From the NCBI RefSeq assembly GCF_000383915.1, contig NZ_KB912942.1, positions 5,762,564 to 5,826,563 on the forward strand: a DNA stretch of 64,000 nt. The letters are read 5' to 3'. The notes under the pieces are model-generated. The model was given only the letters and a program-made list of their open reading frames with translations, searched no databases and had not been told where the DNA came from. Position numbers and translations under genes: made by a program. This DNA is from Amycolatopsis benzoatilytica AK 16/65 (GTDB lineage: Bacteria; Actinomycetota; Actinomycetes; Mycobacteriales; Pseudonocardiaceae). Below, piece after piece: positions 44,282 to 53,270 of the stretch. Position 1 is the stretch's first letter; every line of letters begins with the position of its first letter.

Positions 44282-45475
44282 CTACACCAGCGCTGGCTCG
44301 GCGCGCCGCACTCGCGTGCCCACCTGCACCGCCGTAACCGCCAGGCCCAGCCACACCACCACTGCCGCGATCAGCCAGTCCCAGCCCGCGTGGCTGTAGA
44401 CGACGCTGCCGATCCCGCCGCCGATACTGCTGCCGAGGTAGTACATCAGCGTGTACAGGCCGCCGACCTGGCCGCGCGCGGACTCCGGTGCCTCTGCCGC
44501 CGCCCAGCTGTTCGCGATCGAGTGCGCGGCGAAGAACGCCGTGGTCAGCACCAGAAAACCGACGACGATCAGCGGGAGCGAATCCGGGATCGTCAGCAGC
44601 CCGCCGGCCGCGGTCAGCACCAGCACGCCGGTCAGCGCCTGGCGGCGGCCGAAGCGAGCGGAGAGCCGGTTGGCGGTCGCCGACGAGACCGAGCCGAGCG
44701 CGTAGGAGAGAAACACCATGGACGCGATCGCCGGCGAGAGGTTCAGCGGCGAGCCAGTCAGCCGGAAACCGGCCGCGTTGTACAGCGCGACGAACGAGCC
44801 CATCGCCAGCAGCGCGACCGCGTACTGCACCAGCAGCACCGGCCGCTGCACGGCCAGCAGCAGCCCGGACCCGACGGCCCGCAGGCCCTGCCGGTCCCCC
44901 GCCGCCCGAGCCGCCCGAGCCGACGGCGGCAGCATCACGACTGTCACCACGGCACAGGCCAGGGAAAGTCCAGCCACCACGTACAACGCGCCGCGCCAGC
45001 CGAACGGACCGGCGGTGAACCCGGTCGCCAGCCGTCCGGTCATGCCGCCGATGGTGTTGCCCGCGATCATCGCGCCGACCGCGGCGGCGACTCCGGCCTT
45101 GCCGAGCCGCTCCACGAGATATGCCGTGGCCACGCCCGGGAATCCGGCGATCGCGACGCCCTGCAGCGCGCGCAGCACGAGCAGCACCGAATAGTCCGGC
45201 ATCAGCGGCAGGAGCAGGCCCAGCACCGACGAGAGCACGACCGACGCGATGATCACCGGCCGTCGGCCGACCACTTCGGACAGTGCGGCGATGGGCAACA
45301 CGGAGATGGCGAGCGCGCCGGTCGCCACGCTCACCGCGAGGGCCGCGCCGCCGGGGTCGAGACGGTACTGCGCGGCGAGCTGCGGCAGCACTGCTTGCGG
45401 GGCGTAGAGCAGGGCGAACGAGGTGAAGCCCGCGGCGGCTACCGCGATCTTGACCCGGCGGTCGGACGTGAGCAC
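44282..45475 (-). CDS. MFS transporter
   Basis: 397 residues, 12 membrane segments. MFS motifs: SEVVGRRPVI between helices 2 and 3, ALQGVAIAGFPGVATAYLVE and RFGRRQALTG in the second half. Resembles YnfM/AraJ-type drug or metabolite exporters. GTG at 45475. Divergent from a LysR gene that probably controls it. Confidence 0.9.
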   Translation of the reverse strand: MLTSDRRVKIAVAAAGFTSFALLYAPQAVLPQLAAQYRLDPGGAALAVSVATGALAISVLPIAALSEVVGRRPVIIASVVLSSVLGLLLPLMPDYSVLLVLRALQGVAIAGFPGVATAYLVERLGKAGVAAAVGAMIAGNTIGGMTGRLATGFTAGPFGWRGALYVVAGLSLACAVVTVVMLPPSARAARAAGDRQGLRAVGSGLLLAVQRPVLLVQYAVALLAMGSFVALYNAAGFRLTGSPLNLSPAIASMVFLSYALGSVSSATANRLSARFGRRQALTGVLVLTAAGGLLTIPDSLPLIVVGFLVLTTAFFAAHSIANSWAAAEAPESARGQVGGLYTLMYYLGSSIGGGIGSVVYSHAGWDWLIAAVVVWLGLAVTAVQVGTRVRRAEPALV

Positions 45476-45498
45476 GAACTCGAAAGTAAGCCGAGCTA

Positions 45499-45521
45499 AT
45501 CAATGCGTCTAATACGTTGAT
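45499..45521. promoter_or_regulatory. LysR-type operator candidate
   Basis: ATCAA and TTGAT arms separated by 13 nt, with a T-N11-A element inside, between the divergent MFS and LysR genes. Confidence 0.5.
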
Positions 45522-45538
45522 CAGCCATCATTCATACC

Positions 45539-46435
45539 GTGCTGAATGAAAACCTGACCGCGCAGCTCGTCCCGCACCTCCAACTGCTGGTCACACTGCG
45601 AAGCACCGGGAACGTCACCCGCACGGCCGAGATCCTCGGAGTGCCGCAACCCACAGTCAGCCGTCGCATCGCCGCGCTCGGACAAGCGCTCGGCGCGCCG
45701 CTGACCGTGCCGGACGGCCGCGGCGTCCGGCTCACCCGAGCCGCCGAGCTGCTGGCCGCCGCCGCCGAACGGGCACTGCCGGCAGTCGATGCCGGCGCCC
45801 GCCTCGCGCGCGAGGAGATCGAGCCGGAGAGCGGCCGCGTCGTGCTCGGCTTCCTGCATCTCCTCGGCCGCTCGCTGGTGCCGCGACTGCTGCGGGCCTA
45901 CCGCGAGCAAGCACCGTCCGCACGATTCACGCTCGTGCAGGGTTCGCTGCAGGACATGGTCGACCGGCTGGTCTCCGGCGAGCTGGACCTCGCCCTGCTC
46001 GCCCCGGTGATCGCGGACGACCGGCTGGAGACCGCGGTGCTCGACGAGCAGCCGATCCATCTGTCCGTCCCGGCCGGGCACCGGCTGGCCGGACGGCGCG
46101 GCGTGCGGGTGGCGGAACTGGCCGACGAGCCGTTCGTGCTGCTCGAGCCCGGCTACGGCCTGCGCCGGATCACCGACGACCTCTGCGCTGCCGCCGGCTT
46201 CGCGCCAAAAGTCGCTTTCGAGGGCCAGGAATCGGACACCGTGCGCGGACTGGTCGGCGCCGGCTTGGGCGTCGCGCTCCTGCCTCGCTTCGAGCCCGGC
46301 GCTCCGGCTGGCGTCGCGGAAGTGCCGTTGCAGCCGCCGGTCAGCCGGACGATCGGGCTCGCCTGGCGCGCTGGCGAACCATTGCCGCCCGCCGTGCGCG
46401 CGTTCCGCGACCAGGTCCTCGGCGACGCCCGCTGA
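45539..46435 (+). CDS. LysR family transcriptional regulator
   Basis: 298 residues. N-terminal winged helix (LLVTLRSTGNVTRTAEILGVPQPTVSRRIAALGQ) and a periplasmic-binding-type effector domain (GRVVLGFLHLLGRSLVPRLL, GLVGAGLGVALLP). Divergently transcribed from the MFS exporter with a 63-nt shared region. GTG at 45539. Confidence 0.93.
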   Translation: MLNENLTAQLVPHLQLLVTLRSTGNVTRTAEILGVPQPTVSRRIAALGQALGAPLTVPDGRGVRLTRAAELLAAAAERALPAVDAGARLAREEIEPESGRVVLGFLHLLGRSLVPRLLRAYREQAPSARFTLVQGSLQDMVDRLVSGELDLALLAPVIADDRLETAVLDEQPIHLSVPAGHRLAGRRGVRVAELADEPFVLLEPGYGLRRITDDLCAAAGFAPKVAFEGQESDTVRGLVGAGLGVALLPRFEPGAPAGVAEVPLQPPVSRTIGLAWRAGEPLPPAVRAFRDQVLGDAR

Positions 46436-46440
46436 GACCT

Positions 46441-46487
46441 GGTATTTCTATCCCGGCACCGTGCTACCGTTCCGGTATAGAAATACC
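46441..46487. promoter_or_regulatory. 47-bp inverted repeat before methionine aminopeptidase gene
   Basis: Outer arms GGTATTTCTAT and ATAGAAATACC are perfect over 11 bp. Inner CCGG/CCGG and AC/GT pairs extend the symmetry to 19 of 23 positions, centred at 46464. It begins 5 nt after the LysR stop and ends 23 nt before the aminopeptidase start. The AT-rich arms suggest an operator rather than a terminator. Confidence 0.75.
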
Positions 46488-46510
46488 GCAACCCAGGACG
46501 CGAGGTAGTC

Positions 46511-47290
46511 GTGATCGAGCTGAAGACGCCTGCGGAGATCGACCGCATGCACGTGACCGGGCGGTTCGTCGCCGAAGTGCTGACCGAGGTCGGCCGGCTC
46601 GCCGACGTGGGCGTCAACCTGATGGACCTGGAACACCACGTGCGCGGCATGATCAAGCGGCGCGGGGCCGAATCCTGCTACTGGGACTACTCGCCCTCGT
46701 TCGGCAAGGGCCCGTTCCGCAACGTCATCTGCCTGTCGGTGAACGACGCGGTCCTGCACGGGCTGCCGCACGACTACGTCCTGCGCGACGGCGACGTGCT
46801 CACCGCGGACATCGCGGTGACCATCGACGGCTGGGCGGCGGACTCGGCGCGCACGGTCATCGTCGGCACCCCGGCCGAGGAGGACCAGCGGATCGTCCGG
46901 GCCACTGAAGAAGCGCTGGAAGCGGCGATACAGGCGGCCCGCCCAGGCAACCGGCTCGGCGACATCTCCGCCGCGATCGAAGCGGTCGCCACCGGCTACG
47001 GCTACCCGGTCAACACCGAGTTCGGCGGGCACGGCATCGGCCGCACCATGCACGGCGAACCGCACGTCTCGAACCGCGGCAAGGCGGGCCGGGGCATGAA
47101 GCTGCGACCGGGACTGACCCTCGCGCTGGAGCCGTGGCTGGCCCGTACCACTGACCGCATCGTGTACGACCCGGACGGCTGGACCATCCGCTCCGCCGAC
47201 GGTTCGCGCACCGCGCACACGGAACACACGGTCGCGATCACCGACGGCGAACCGCGCGTGCTGACCCGCCGGGACGAAGAACTCTCCTGA
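46511..47290 (+). CDS. map: Type I methionine aminopeptidase-like (M24) protein
   Basis: 259 residues. M24 pita-bread fold with metal ligands in TADIAVTIDGWAADSART (two Asp), GGHGIGRTMHGEPH (His), LTLALEPW (Glu) and AHTEHTVAI (Glu). Removes N-terminal Met from nascent proteins. It lacks the N-terminal SH3-like extension. Isolated gene behind a strong inverted repeat, so possibly a regulated second copy rather than the housekeeping enzyme. Confidence 0.88.
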   Translation: MIELKTPAEIDRMHVTGRFVAEVLTEVGRLADVGVNLMDLEHHVRGMIKRRGAESCYWDYSPSFGKGPFRNVICLSVNDAVLHGLPHDYVLRDGDVLTADIAVTIDGWAADSARTVIVGTPAEEDQRIVRATEEALEAAIQAARPGNRLGDISAAIEAVATGYGYPVNTEFGGHGIGRTMHGEPHVSNRGKAGRGMKLRPGLTLALEPWLARTTDRIVYDPDGWTIRSADGSRTAHTEHTVAITDGEPRVLTRRDEELS

Positions 47291-47465
47291 ACCGGCTGGT
47301 CAGCTTCCCCGGAGCCGCGCCGGGCGGCATACCAGCACCGATGCGGCGTCAAATGATCGGTCCGCGTTCGCGCCCGGGCGCTGATGAGGGACAATGGAGG
47401 TCGAGACCCGGCTGGCATGGGAGTGCGCGACCCGGGCGCGCCGGTTGAGACGGAGGGAGCACGCT

Positions 47466-47633
47466 ATGGCGGCCATGAAGCCCCGGACCGGAGATGGTCC
47501 CCTCGAAGTGACCAAGGAGGGGCGGGGCCTCGTCATGCGGGTGCCACTGGAGGGTGGCGGCCGGCTGGTCGTCGAGCTCTCCGCGGAGGAAGCGAAGGAC
47601 CTCGGCGAGGCGCTGCAGGAGGTCACTGGCTGA
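47466..47633 (+). CDS. DUF3117 domain-containing protein (Rv1211-like)
   Basis: 55 residues: MAAMKPRTGDGPLEVTKEGR, then GLVMRVPLEGGGRLVVELSAEEAKDLGEAL. Highly conserved small actinobacterial protein of unknown function. ATG at 47466 follows GGAGGGAG; the longer upstream frame is unlikely. Confidence 0.92.
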   Translation: MAAMKPRTGDGPLEVTKEGRGLVMRVPLEGGGRLVVELSAEEAKDLGEALQEVTG

Positions 47634-47722
47634 CCCCAGCTCCCCCATTCTGTCCACTGTGCACCCCGGTCTCCGCATGGAGGCCGGGGTTGCGGTCCAT
47701 CTGCGCCCGAAGGTTGCTTGCT

Positions 47723-49147
47723 GTGCGTAACTCGCTACCACCCGTTCCCACGAAGCTGCCCGGAATCGAGGTCGTCGCCGCGACCCGCCGCGGGCTCGCG
47801 CTGGCCGTGCTGGTCACCCCGGACGAGGCCGAAACGTACGACGCGAGCGGCAAGACCGCCGAGGTGCGGGACCTGCTTGGCGACGGCCCGCGCTGGGCCG
47901 CCGGGATCGGCGACGGCGAGGCGAAGGACTACCGGCGCACCGGCGCGGCGCTGGCACGGACGTTCCGCGCGGCGGCCGAGGATCGTCCGATCCGGACTGT
48001 CCAGGTTGTACTGCCCGAAGACGCGACTGCTGAGCAGGCAGCGGAGTTGGCGACCGGGCTCTCCCTCGGCGGCTACCGGTTCGTGGTGACCACTTCGGAG
48101 CCGAAACCGCCGATGCCGACAGTGCGGCTGGTTGTCGCGGACGAGCGCGCCGTGCCCGCGTACACGGAAGCGGTGGACCGCGCCCGCGTGCTCGCCGCGG
48201 CCGCCGCCTTCACCCGCGACTTGGCGAACTCGCCGTCGAACGTGAAGAACCCGGCGTGGCTGGCGAACACCACCGCGAAGGTGCTCGGCGGCGCGGTCGA
48301 GGTGACCGTGCGCGATGAGAAGTGGCTGGCGGACAACAGCTTCGGCGGCGTCCTCGCTGTCGGCGGCGGTTCCGCTTCGCCGCCCCGCCTGATCGAAATG
48401 TCCTACCGTCCCCGCGGAGCGGCGAAGCACCTGCTGTTCGTGGGCAAGGGCATCACGTTCGACACCGGCGGCATCTCGATCAAGCCGGCCGACGGCATGC
48501 ACCTGATGCGCACCGACATGGCGGGCGGCGCGGCCGTGATCGCCGCGGTGCGCGCGATCGCGGAACTGAAGCTGCCGGTGCGGGTCACCGCGCTCGTGCC
48601 CACCGCGGAGAACCACGTCTCCGGCAGCGCGTACCGGCCGGGCGACATCGTCCGGCACTACGGCGGCCGGACCACCGAGGTCGGCAACACCGACGCCGAA
48701 GGCCGGATGGTGCTGGCCGACGCGCTGGTGTACGGCATCGACCGGTTCAAGCCGGACCTGGTCGTCGACGCGGCGACGCTGACCGGGGCGATGAAGGTCT
48801 CGCTGGGCCTGCGCACCGGCGGCGTCTTCGCGACCGACGACGAACTGGCCTCCCGGGTGGTCGAGGCAGGCGCCCGCGTCGGCGAGGCGTGGTGGCGGAT
48901 GCCGCTGGTCGAGGACTACGCGCACGGCATCGACGGCGAACTCGGCGACGTCCGGCAGACTCCCGGCGGTCCGGGCGGGATCATGGCGGCGCTGTTCCTG
49001 CGCGAGTTCACCGCCGGGTTGCCGTGGGCGCACTTGGACATCGCGGGTCCGGCCCGGGCGGACAAGACCTACGACGACGTGGTGCCGGGAGCGTCCGGCT
49101 TCGCGGCGCGGACATTGGTGGAGTTCGCGGCCTCGTACGAGAGCTGA
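47723..49147 (+). CDS. pepA: Leucyl aminopeptidase (M17)
   Basis: 474 residues. M17 catalytic domain: GKGITFDTGGISIKPADGMH, MRTDMAGGAAV and the signature NTDAEGRMVLADAL, with VDAATLTGA and a late GPARADK...GASGFAARTL. N-terminal domain is divergent, as usual. Cytosolic hexamer that releases N-terminal Leu and others, or Cys-Gly from glutathione-like thiols. GTG at 47723. Confidence 0.93.
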   Translation: MRNSLPPVPTKLPGIEVVAATRRGLALAVLVTPDEAETYDASGKTAEVRDLLGDGPRWAAGIGDGEAKDYRRTGAALARTFRAAAEDRPIRTVQVVLPEDATAEQAAELATGLSLGGYRFVVTTSEPKPPMPTVRLVVADERAVPAYTEAVDRARVLAAAAAFTRDLANSPSNVKNPAWLANTTAKVLGGAVEVTVRDEKWLADNSFGGVLAVGGGSASPPRLIEMSYRPRGAAKHLLFVGKGITFDTGGISIKPADGMHLMRTDMAGGAAVIAAVRAIAELKLPVRVTALVPTAENHVSGSAYRPGDIVRHYGGRTTEVGNTDAEGRMVLADALVYGIDRFKPDLVVDAATLTGAMKVSLGLRTGGVFATDDELASRVVEAGARVGEAWWRMPLVEDYAHGIDGELGDVRQTPGGPGGIMAALFLREFTAGLPWAHLDIAGPARADKTYDDVVPGASGFAARTLVEFAASYES

Positions 49148-49235
49148 ACGCCACCTCGCCGCGCTCTCCCCGCTGTCTCGCGCTAATGCGAGACTCAGTG
49201 CCGAGAACCTGAGCACCCGCTTCCTAGGAGCACTC

Positions 49236-50030
49236 GTGACCGAATCCAACGTCCTGCTGACCGCCGACGCCGACGGCGTGCGCACGCTCACCCTGAACCG
49301 GCCGGAGGCGTACAACTCGCTGACGGTCGAGCTCAAGGAGCGCCTGATCGCCGAACTTCGGGCGGCGGCCGAGGACCCGGACGTGCGCGCGGTCGTGCTC
49401 ACCGGCACCGGCAAGGCGTTCTGCGCGGGGCAGGACCTCAAGGAGCACGTCGGCCTGCTGCAGGCGAACGACCCGGCGCCGCTGCACACCGTCAGCGATC
49501 ACTACAACCCGATCGTCAAGCTGATCACCGGGATGGCCAAGCCGGTGATCGCCGCGGTCAACGGCACCGCGGCGGGCGCGGGCGCGGCCTTCGCCTATGC
49601 CAGCGACCTGCGGATCGCGGCGGAGTCCTCCTCCTACCTGATGGCGTTCGCCAACGTCGGGCTCGGCCCGGACTCGGGTGCGTCCTGGACGCTGCAGCGA
49701 CTGATCGGCTACGGCCGTGCGGCCGAGCTCATGCTGATGGCGCGCACGGTCGACTCGGCGGAGGCACTGCGCATCGGCCTGGTCGGCGAGGTCGTGCCGG
49801 ACGAGGAGCTGGCAGCTCGGGCGCAGAAGGTCGCCGCGAAGCTCGCGGCGGGGCCGACGGTGGCGTACGCGAAGATCAAGAACGTACTGTCGGTCGCGGC
49901 GGAGTCCTCGCTGGACGAGGCACTCGCCGCCGAGGACGCCGCACAGACCGCGCTCGGCGGGACCGCGGACCACACTGAGGCGGTCGAAGCGTTCGTCACC
50001 AAGCGCAAGCCGAACTTCCAGGGGAAATAA
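49236..50030 (+). CDS. Enoyl-CoA hydratase/isomerase (PaaG-like)
   Basis: 264 residues. Crotonase fold with oxyanion-hole segments TGTGKAFCAGQDLKEH and NGTAAGAGAAFAYASDLRIA. The catalytic region reads ANVGLGPDSGASWTLQRLIG, with Asp where hydratases carry Glu, which resembles PaaG-type isomerases. GTG follows TAGGAG. Exact reaction undetermined. Confidence 0.9.
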   Translation: MTESNVLLTADADGVRTLTLNRPEAYNSLTVELKERLIAELRAAAEDPDVRAVVLTGTGKAFCAGQDLKEHVGLLQANDPAPLHTVSDHYNPIVKLITGMAKPVIAAVNGTAAGAGAAFAYASDLRIAAESSSYLMAFANVGLGPDSGASWTLQRLIGYGRAAELMLMARTVDSAEALRIGLVGEVVPDEELAARAQKVAAKLAAGPTVAYAKIKNVLSVAAESSLDEALAAEDAAQTALGGTADHTEAVEAFVTKRKPNFQGK

Positions 50031-50038
50031 GCACCGTC

Positions 50039-50069
50039 GCCGCGTGAGCGGGTACTGCGCTCACGCGGC
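50039..50069. terminator. Perfect hairpin between convergent crotonase and tagA genes
   Basis: GCCGCGTGAGCG pairs fully with CGCTCACGCGGC around a 7-nt loop. The right arm includes the tagA stop codon. No T-tract. Confidence 0.75.
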
Positions 50070-50624
50070 GCGGAAGCAGCCTTCCACGTGGTCGTCGACC
50101 ATGCCGGTGGCTTGCATGAGCGCGTAGCAAGTCGTCGGGCCGAGGAACGCGAAGCCACGCTTCTTCAGTTCCTTCGCCATCGCTTTCGACTCGTCGGTCA
50201 CTGCGGGTACGTCCGCCATTGTGCGCGGGCGCCGGTGCTTCGCCGGTGCGAAGGTCCACAGCAACTCGTCCAGCGCCACGTCGAGCGACTCCATCGCGCG
50301 CGCGTTCTTCACCGCGGCTTCGATCTTCATGCGGTTGCGCACGATGCCCGCGTCCTGCATCAGCCGTTCGACGTCCTTCTCGCCGAACCGCGCCACCTTC
50401 GCAGGCACGAAGCCGCGGAACGCCTTACGAAAGTTCTCGCGCTTGCGCAGGATGGTGATCCAGGACAGCCCGGACTGGAAGGACTCGAGGCACAGCCGTT
50501 CGTACAGTTCGGCTTCGCCGTGCAGCGGCACCCCCCACTCTTCGTCGTGGTATGCCGCGTAGTCCGGTGCCGAGTTGCCCCAACTGCACCGGGCGACACC
50601 GTCCTCGCCCAGCAATTCCGTCAT
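50061..50624 (-). CDS. tagA: DNA-3-methyladenine glycosylase I
   Basis: 187 residues. Tag family: RCSWGNSAPDYAAYHDEEWG, RLCLESFQSGLSWITILRKRENFRKAF and GFAFLGPTTCYALMQATGMVDDHVEGC. Zinc ligands expected from the N-terminal Cys and C-terminal His/Cys are present. Excises 3-methyladenine. ATG at 50624 overlaps the SRPBCC stop (ATGA). Matches Mtb Rv1210. Confidence 0.95.
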   Translation of the reverse strand: MTELLGEDGVARCSWGNSAPDYAAYHDEEWGVPLHGEAELYERLCLESFQSGLSWITILRKRENFRKAFRGFVPAKVARFGEKDVERLMQDAGIVRNRMKIEAAVKNARAMESLDVALDELLWTFAPAKHRRPRTMADVPAVTDESKAMAKELKKRGFAFLGPTTCYALMQATGMVDDHVEGCFRAA

Positions 50625-51076
50625 TGCTCCCCCATCGAGTAATTCTCCGCGAAATTCGCGAACTGCCGCAGCGAATGCCGGACGCCGAGCGCGAAAGCCG
50701 GACGGACCAGCGGCCAGCCAACGCGGCCGAGCAGGCCGAACGGCAGCTTCAGATGCTCCGCCCAGACCAGCGTGCAGTGCCCGCCGTCTTTGGCCAGCAC
50801 CTGGAACAGGCCGGTGCCCTGCACGAAACTGCCCAGATGGCGCACCGCGCAGCGCAGCGGCGGTTCCCAGGCGGTGATCTCCATCTTGTCCGTGAAGCCG
50901 ATCCCGCCGAACCCGGTGAACGCCGACAGCTTCGAGCCGACGCTGCGCCCGTTGCCCTCGATCACCCGCACCGACGTGCCGAGCATCCATTCGCCCTGGC
51001 GGGCCCAGTCGGTCAAAGCCAGCCAGGTCGTGCCGGCCGGCGCCGCGACGTCGACCGACAGCACCAGGTCACTCAC
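50621..51076 (-). CDS. SRPBCC family protein
   Basis: 151 residues. START/polyketide-cyclase-like fold: SDLVLSVDVAAPAGTTWLALTDWARQGEWM, GSKLSAFTGFGGIGFTDKMEITAWEPP and CTLVWAEHLKLPFG. Probably binds a hydrophobic ligand. GTG at 51076 overlaps the upstream stop by 8 nt; the gene is embedded in a coupled run with the DivIVA-like gene and tagA. Confidence 0.88.
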   Translation of the reverse strand: MSDLVLSVDVAAPAGTTWLALTDWARQGEWMLGTSVRVIEGNGRSVGSKLSAFTGFGGIGFTDKMEITAWEPPLRCAVRHLGSFVQGTGLFQVLAKDGGHCTLVWAEHLKLPFGLLGRVGWPLVRPAFALGVRHSLRQFANFAENYSMGEQ

Positions 51077-51398
51077 CCGTCGGCCTCCGGTGCGCGGCCT
51101 CGCGGGGCTGCTGCGCGGCTTCGAGCCGGGCAACCCGTTCGCGCAGTTCGTCCAGTTCCACCCCGGTCCGGCGCAGCACCCAGTCCACTTCGGACATCTT
51201 GTAGCCACGGAAGACCAGCTGGAAACGCACCCGCCGGACGTCCTCGCCGGTGATGTCCTCGGCGGGCAGCCGGGTGGGCGAACTGCCCGGCGGCAGCGGG
51301 GCCAGCTCCTCGCCGCGGCCGAACACCACAGCGGCCAGGAGGAACACCACGGCGGCCACCAGCAGCATGACTACGAGGTAGATCAGCGCGGTCGTCAC
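51069..51398 (-). CDS. DivIVA-domain membrane protein (Rv1209-like)
   Basis: 109 residues. N-terminal helix (TTALIYLVVMLLVAAVVFLLAAVVFG), linker, then a DivIVA-like segment (DVRRVRFQLVFRGYKMSEVDWVLRRTGVELDELRERVARLE). Likely a membrane-curvature or pole-associated protein. GTG at 51398. Order next to tagA and gpgS matches Mtb. Confidence 0.85.
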   Translation of the reverse strand: MTTALIYLVVMLLVAAVVFLLAAVVFGRGEELAPLPPGSSPTRLPAEDITGEDVRRVRFQLVFRGYKMSEVDWVLRRTGVELDELRERVARLEAAQQPREAAHRRPTGE

Positions 51399-51596
51399 GC
51401 GACGATCGTGACACACCGCCAGAAGGAACGTCGCGCTAGCACGACAAGTCGGACCGACCGCAGCACCCAGGCGACGGTCGCCGGAAGCGTCGGCCTGGCG
51501 GCACTCGCCTTCGCCGGGCCCGCAAGCCTTCCCTCTCCGGTTTCGAGCAAGCCGTCCTCGGGCAGAACGGGCGGCACGGAGCTCGCGAAATTTCGC

Positions 51597-52502
51597 TCAC
51601 GAGGTCCGAGCGGCCAGCACCTCCCGCATCGGCGGCCGATCCTGCACCGCGACCTCCGACACGTCCGGCACCCACTCCCCGGATACCTGCACGAACTGCG
51701 TGAACCGGGCCGTCTCCGCGCCCGGCATCCCGCACCTCGCCAGCGCCGTCCCGAGGATCTGCCGCGACATCACCCCGAGTTGCAGCAGCGACCGGTTCCG
51801 GTGCTTGCGGACCCCGAGGTTGACCTGCGCGAGCCCGTCCAGCCCGTACCGCTGTTCGGCGTCCAGCAACAGCCCGATCTCGACGCCGTACCCGCCCGCG
51901 AACGGCACCGACTCCAGGAACTCGCGCGTCGCGGCGTACTCGCCGCCGAGCGGCTGCACCAGCTCCGCCAGCGCCGGGCGCAGCGCGGACAGCACCGGGC
52001 GCGCCAGCAGCTCGGTCACCCGGCCACCGCCGGTGCTCTCCAGCCGCAGCGGTCGCCGGTAGAAGCCTTTGACCAGGTGCACGCCGTCCTCGGTGAGCAG
52101 CGGGCCGAGCAGCGACGGCACGAACGCCGGGTCCGGGTCGACCAGGTCGGAGTCGAGAAAGACGATCACGTCGCCGGTCGTCGCGGCGAGCGAACGCCAC
52201 AGCACCTCGCCCTTGCCCGGCCGCGGGGCCAGCTCCGGCACCGCGTCCTCGCGGCGCACGACGCGCGCGCCAGCGGCCTCGGCCGCCTCGACCGTCCCGT
52301 CGGCGGAACCCGAATCTACGACCACCAGCTCGTCCACCACGCCGCCGAGCAGCGGGCGCACCGAGGCGACGACGGCGCCGACGGTCTCCTCCTCGTCCAG
52401 CGCCGGCAGCACCACCGACACCGTCCGGCCACGCTTGGCGGCCACGATGTCCGGGACGCTCCACCCGGGCTCCTGCCAGGTGCGACGGTGAAACCAGCTC
52501 AT
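51597..52502 (-). CDS. gpgS: Glucosyl-3-phosphoglycerate synthase GpgS
   Basis: 301 residues, GT81 family. VVLPALDEEETVGAVV, VVVDSGSADGTVEAA, the metal-binding FLDSDLVDPDP, LVKGFYRRPL and LVQPLGGEYAATRE. Transfers glucose from NDP-glucose to 3-phosphoglycerate, starting methylglucose lipopolysaccharide or glucosylglycerate synthesis. ATG at 52502. Divergent from an acyltransferase gene, which could act on the same lipid. Confidence 0.93.
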   Translation of the reverse strand: MSWFHRRTWQEPGWSVPDIVAAKRGRTVSVVLPALDEEETVGAVVASVRPLLGGVVDELVVVDSGSADGTVEAAEAAGARVVRREDAVPELAPRPGKGEVLWRSLAATTGDVIVFLDSDLVDPDPAFVPSLLGPLLTEDGVHLVKGFYRRPLRLESTGGGRVTELLARPVLSALRPALAELVQPLGGEYAATREFLESVPFAGGYGVEIGLLLDAEQRYGLDGLAQVNLGVRKHRNRSLLQLGVMSRQILGTALARCGMPGAETARFTQFVQVSGEWVPDVSEVAVQDRPPMREVLAARTS

Positions 52503-52555
52503 GGACTGATCGTGCCATGCTAGAAGCGGTGCCCGATCCTCCGGAGGGAGAACCC

Positions 52556-53230
52556 TTGCTGTCGCTGCTCGTCCGTTTCGTGCTCGGACCACTGGTCCGC
52601 GCCCTGTACCGGCCTCAGGTCGAGGGCGTCGCGAACATCCCGGAGGACGGACCGGTCCTGCTCGCCGCCAACCACCGGGCGGCGCTCGACACCGGTGTGA
52701 TCACCTTCACCACTCCGCGCCAGGTCCGGTTTCTCGGCAAGGCCGAGTATTTCACCGGCAAAGGCATCAAGGGCCGGTTCATCGCGAAATCGCTCGACGC
52801 GCTGGGCTACATCCCGGTCGAACGCGGCAACGCCCAGGCCGGACTGGCCGCGCTGGAAGCCGGCCGCAAGGTGCTCACCGACGGCGGCGTCTTCGCGATC
52901 TACCCGGAGGGCACCCGGTCGCTGGACGGGCGGCTGCACCGCGGGCACACCGGCGTCGCCGCGCTGGCGCTGTCCACCGGGGCCAAGGTGGTGCCGGTGG
53001 CGTTGTTCGGCACCGAGGGGATCCAGCCGAACGGGGCGAAAATCCCGCGGCCGGCCAAGATCCGCGTCCGGTTCGGCGAACCGCTGGACTTCTCGCGGTA
53101 TGAGGGACAGGACTCGTCGCCGGCGATCCGCCGTTCGGTGACCGACGAAATCATGTACGCGATTCTGGAACTGTCCGGCCAGGAATACGTGGACACCTAT
53201 CACAAGCGGCCGGGCGAGAAAGCTTCGTAG
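52556..53230 (+). CDS. 1-acylglycerol-3-phosphate acyltransferase-like (PlsC family)
   Basis: 224 residues. LPLAT motifs: NHRAALDT (HX4D), YIPVERGNAQAG and YPEGTRSLDGRLHRGHTG. The TTG at 52556 is preferred as start because GGAGGGAG lies 8 nt upstream; an ATG at 52517 has no ribosome site and lies only 15 nt from the divergent gpgS start. Acylates lysophosphatidate or a related acceptor. Confidence 0.9.
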   Translation: MLSLLVRFVLGPLVRALYRPQVEGVANIPEDGPVLLAANHRAALDTGVITFTTPRQVRFLGKAEYFTGKGIKGRFIAKSLDALGYIPVERGNAQAGLAALEAGRKVLTDGGVFAIYPEGTRSLDGRLHRGHTGVAALALSTGAKVVPVALFGTEGIQPNGAKIPRPAKIRVRFGEPLDFSRYEGQDSSPAIRRSVTDEIMYAILELSGQEYVDTYHKRPGEKAS

Positions 53231-53261
53231 GTGGTTGCCCGGCGAGCGCCGGGCAACCACC
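53230..53261. terminator. Perfect hairpin between convergent PlsC-like and LOG genes
   Basis: GGTGGTTGCCCGGC pairs perfectly with GCCGGGCAACCACC around a GAGC tetraloop, directly on the PlsC-like stop. Bidirectional terminator candidate, no T-tract. Confidence 0.8.
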
Positions 53262-53270
53262 GGGCGGAAA

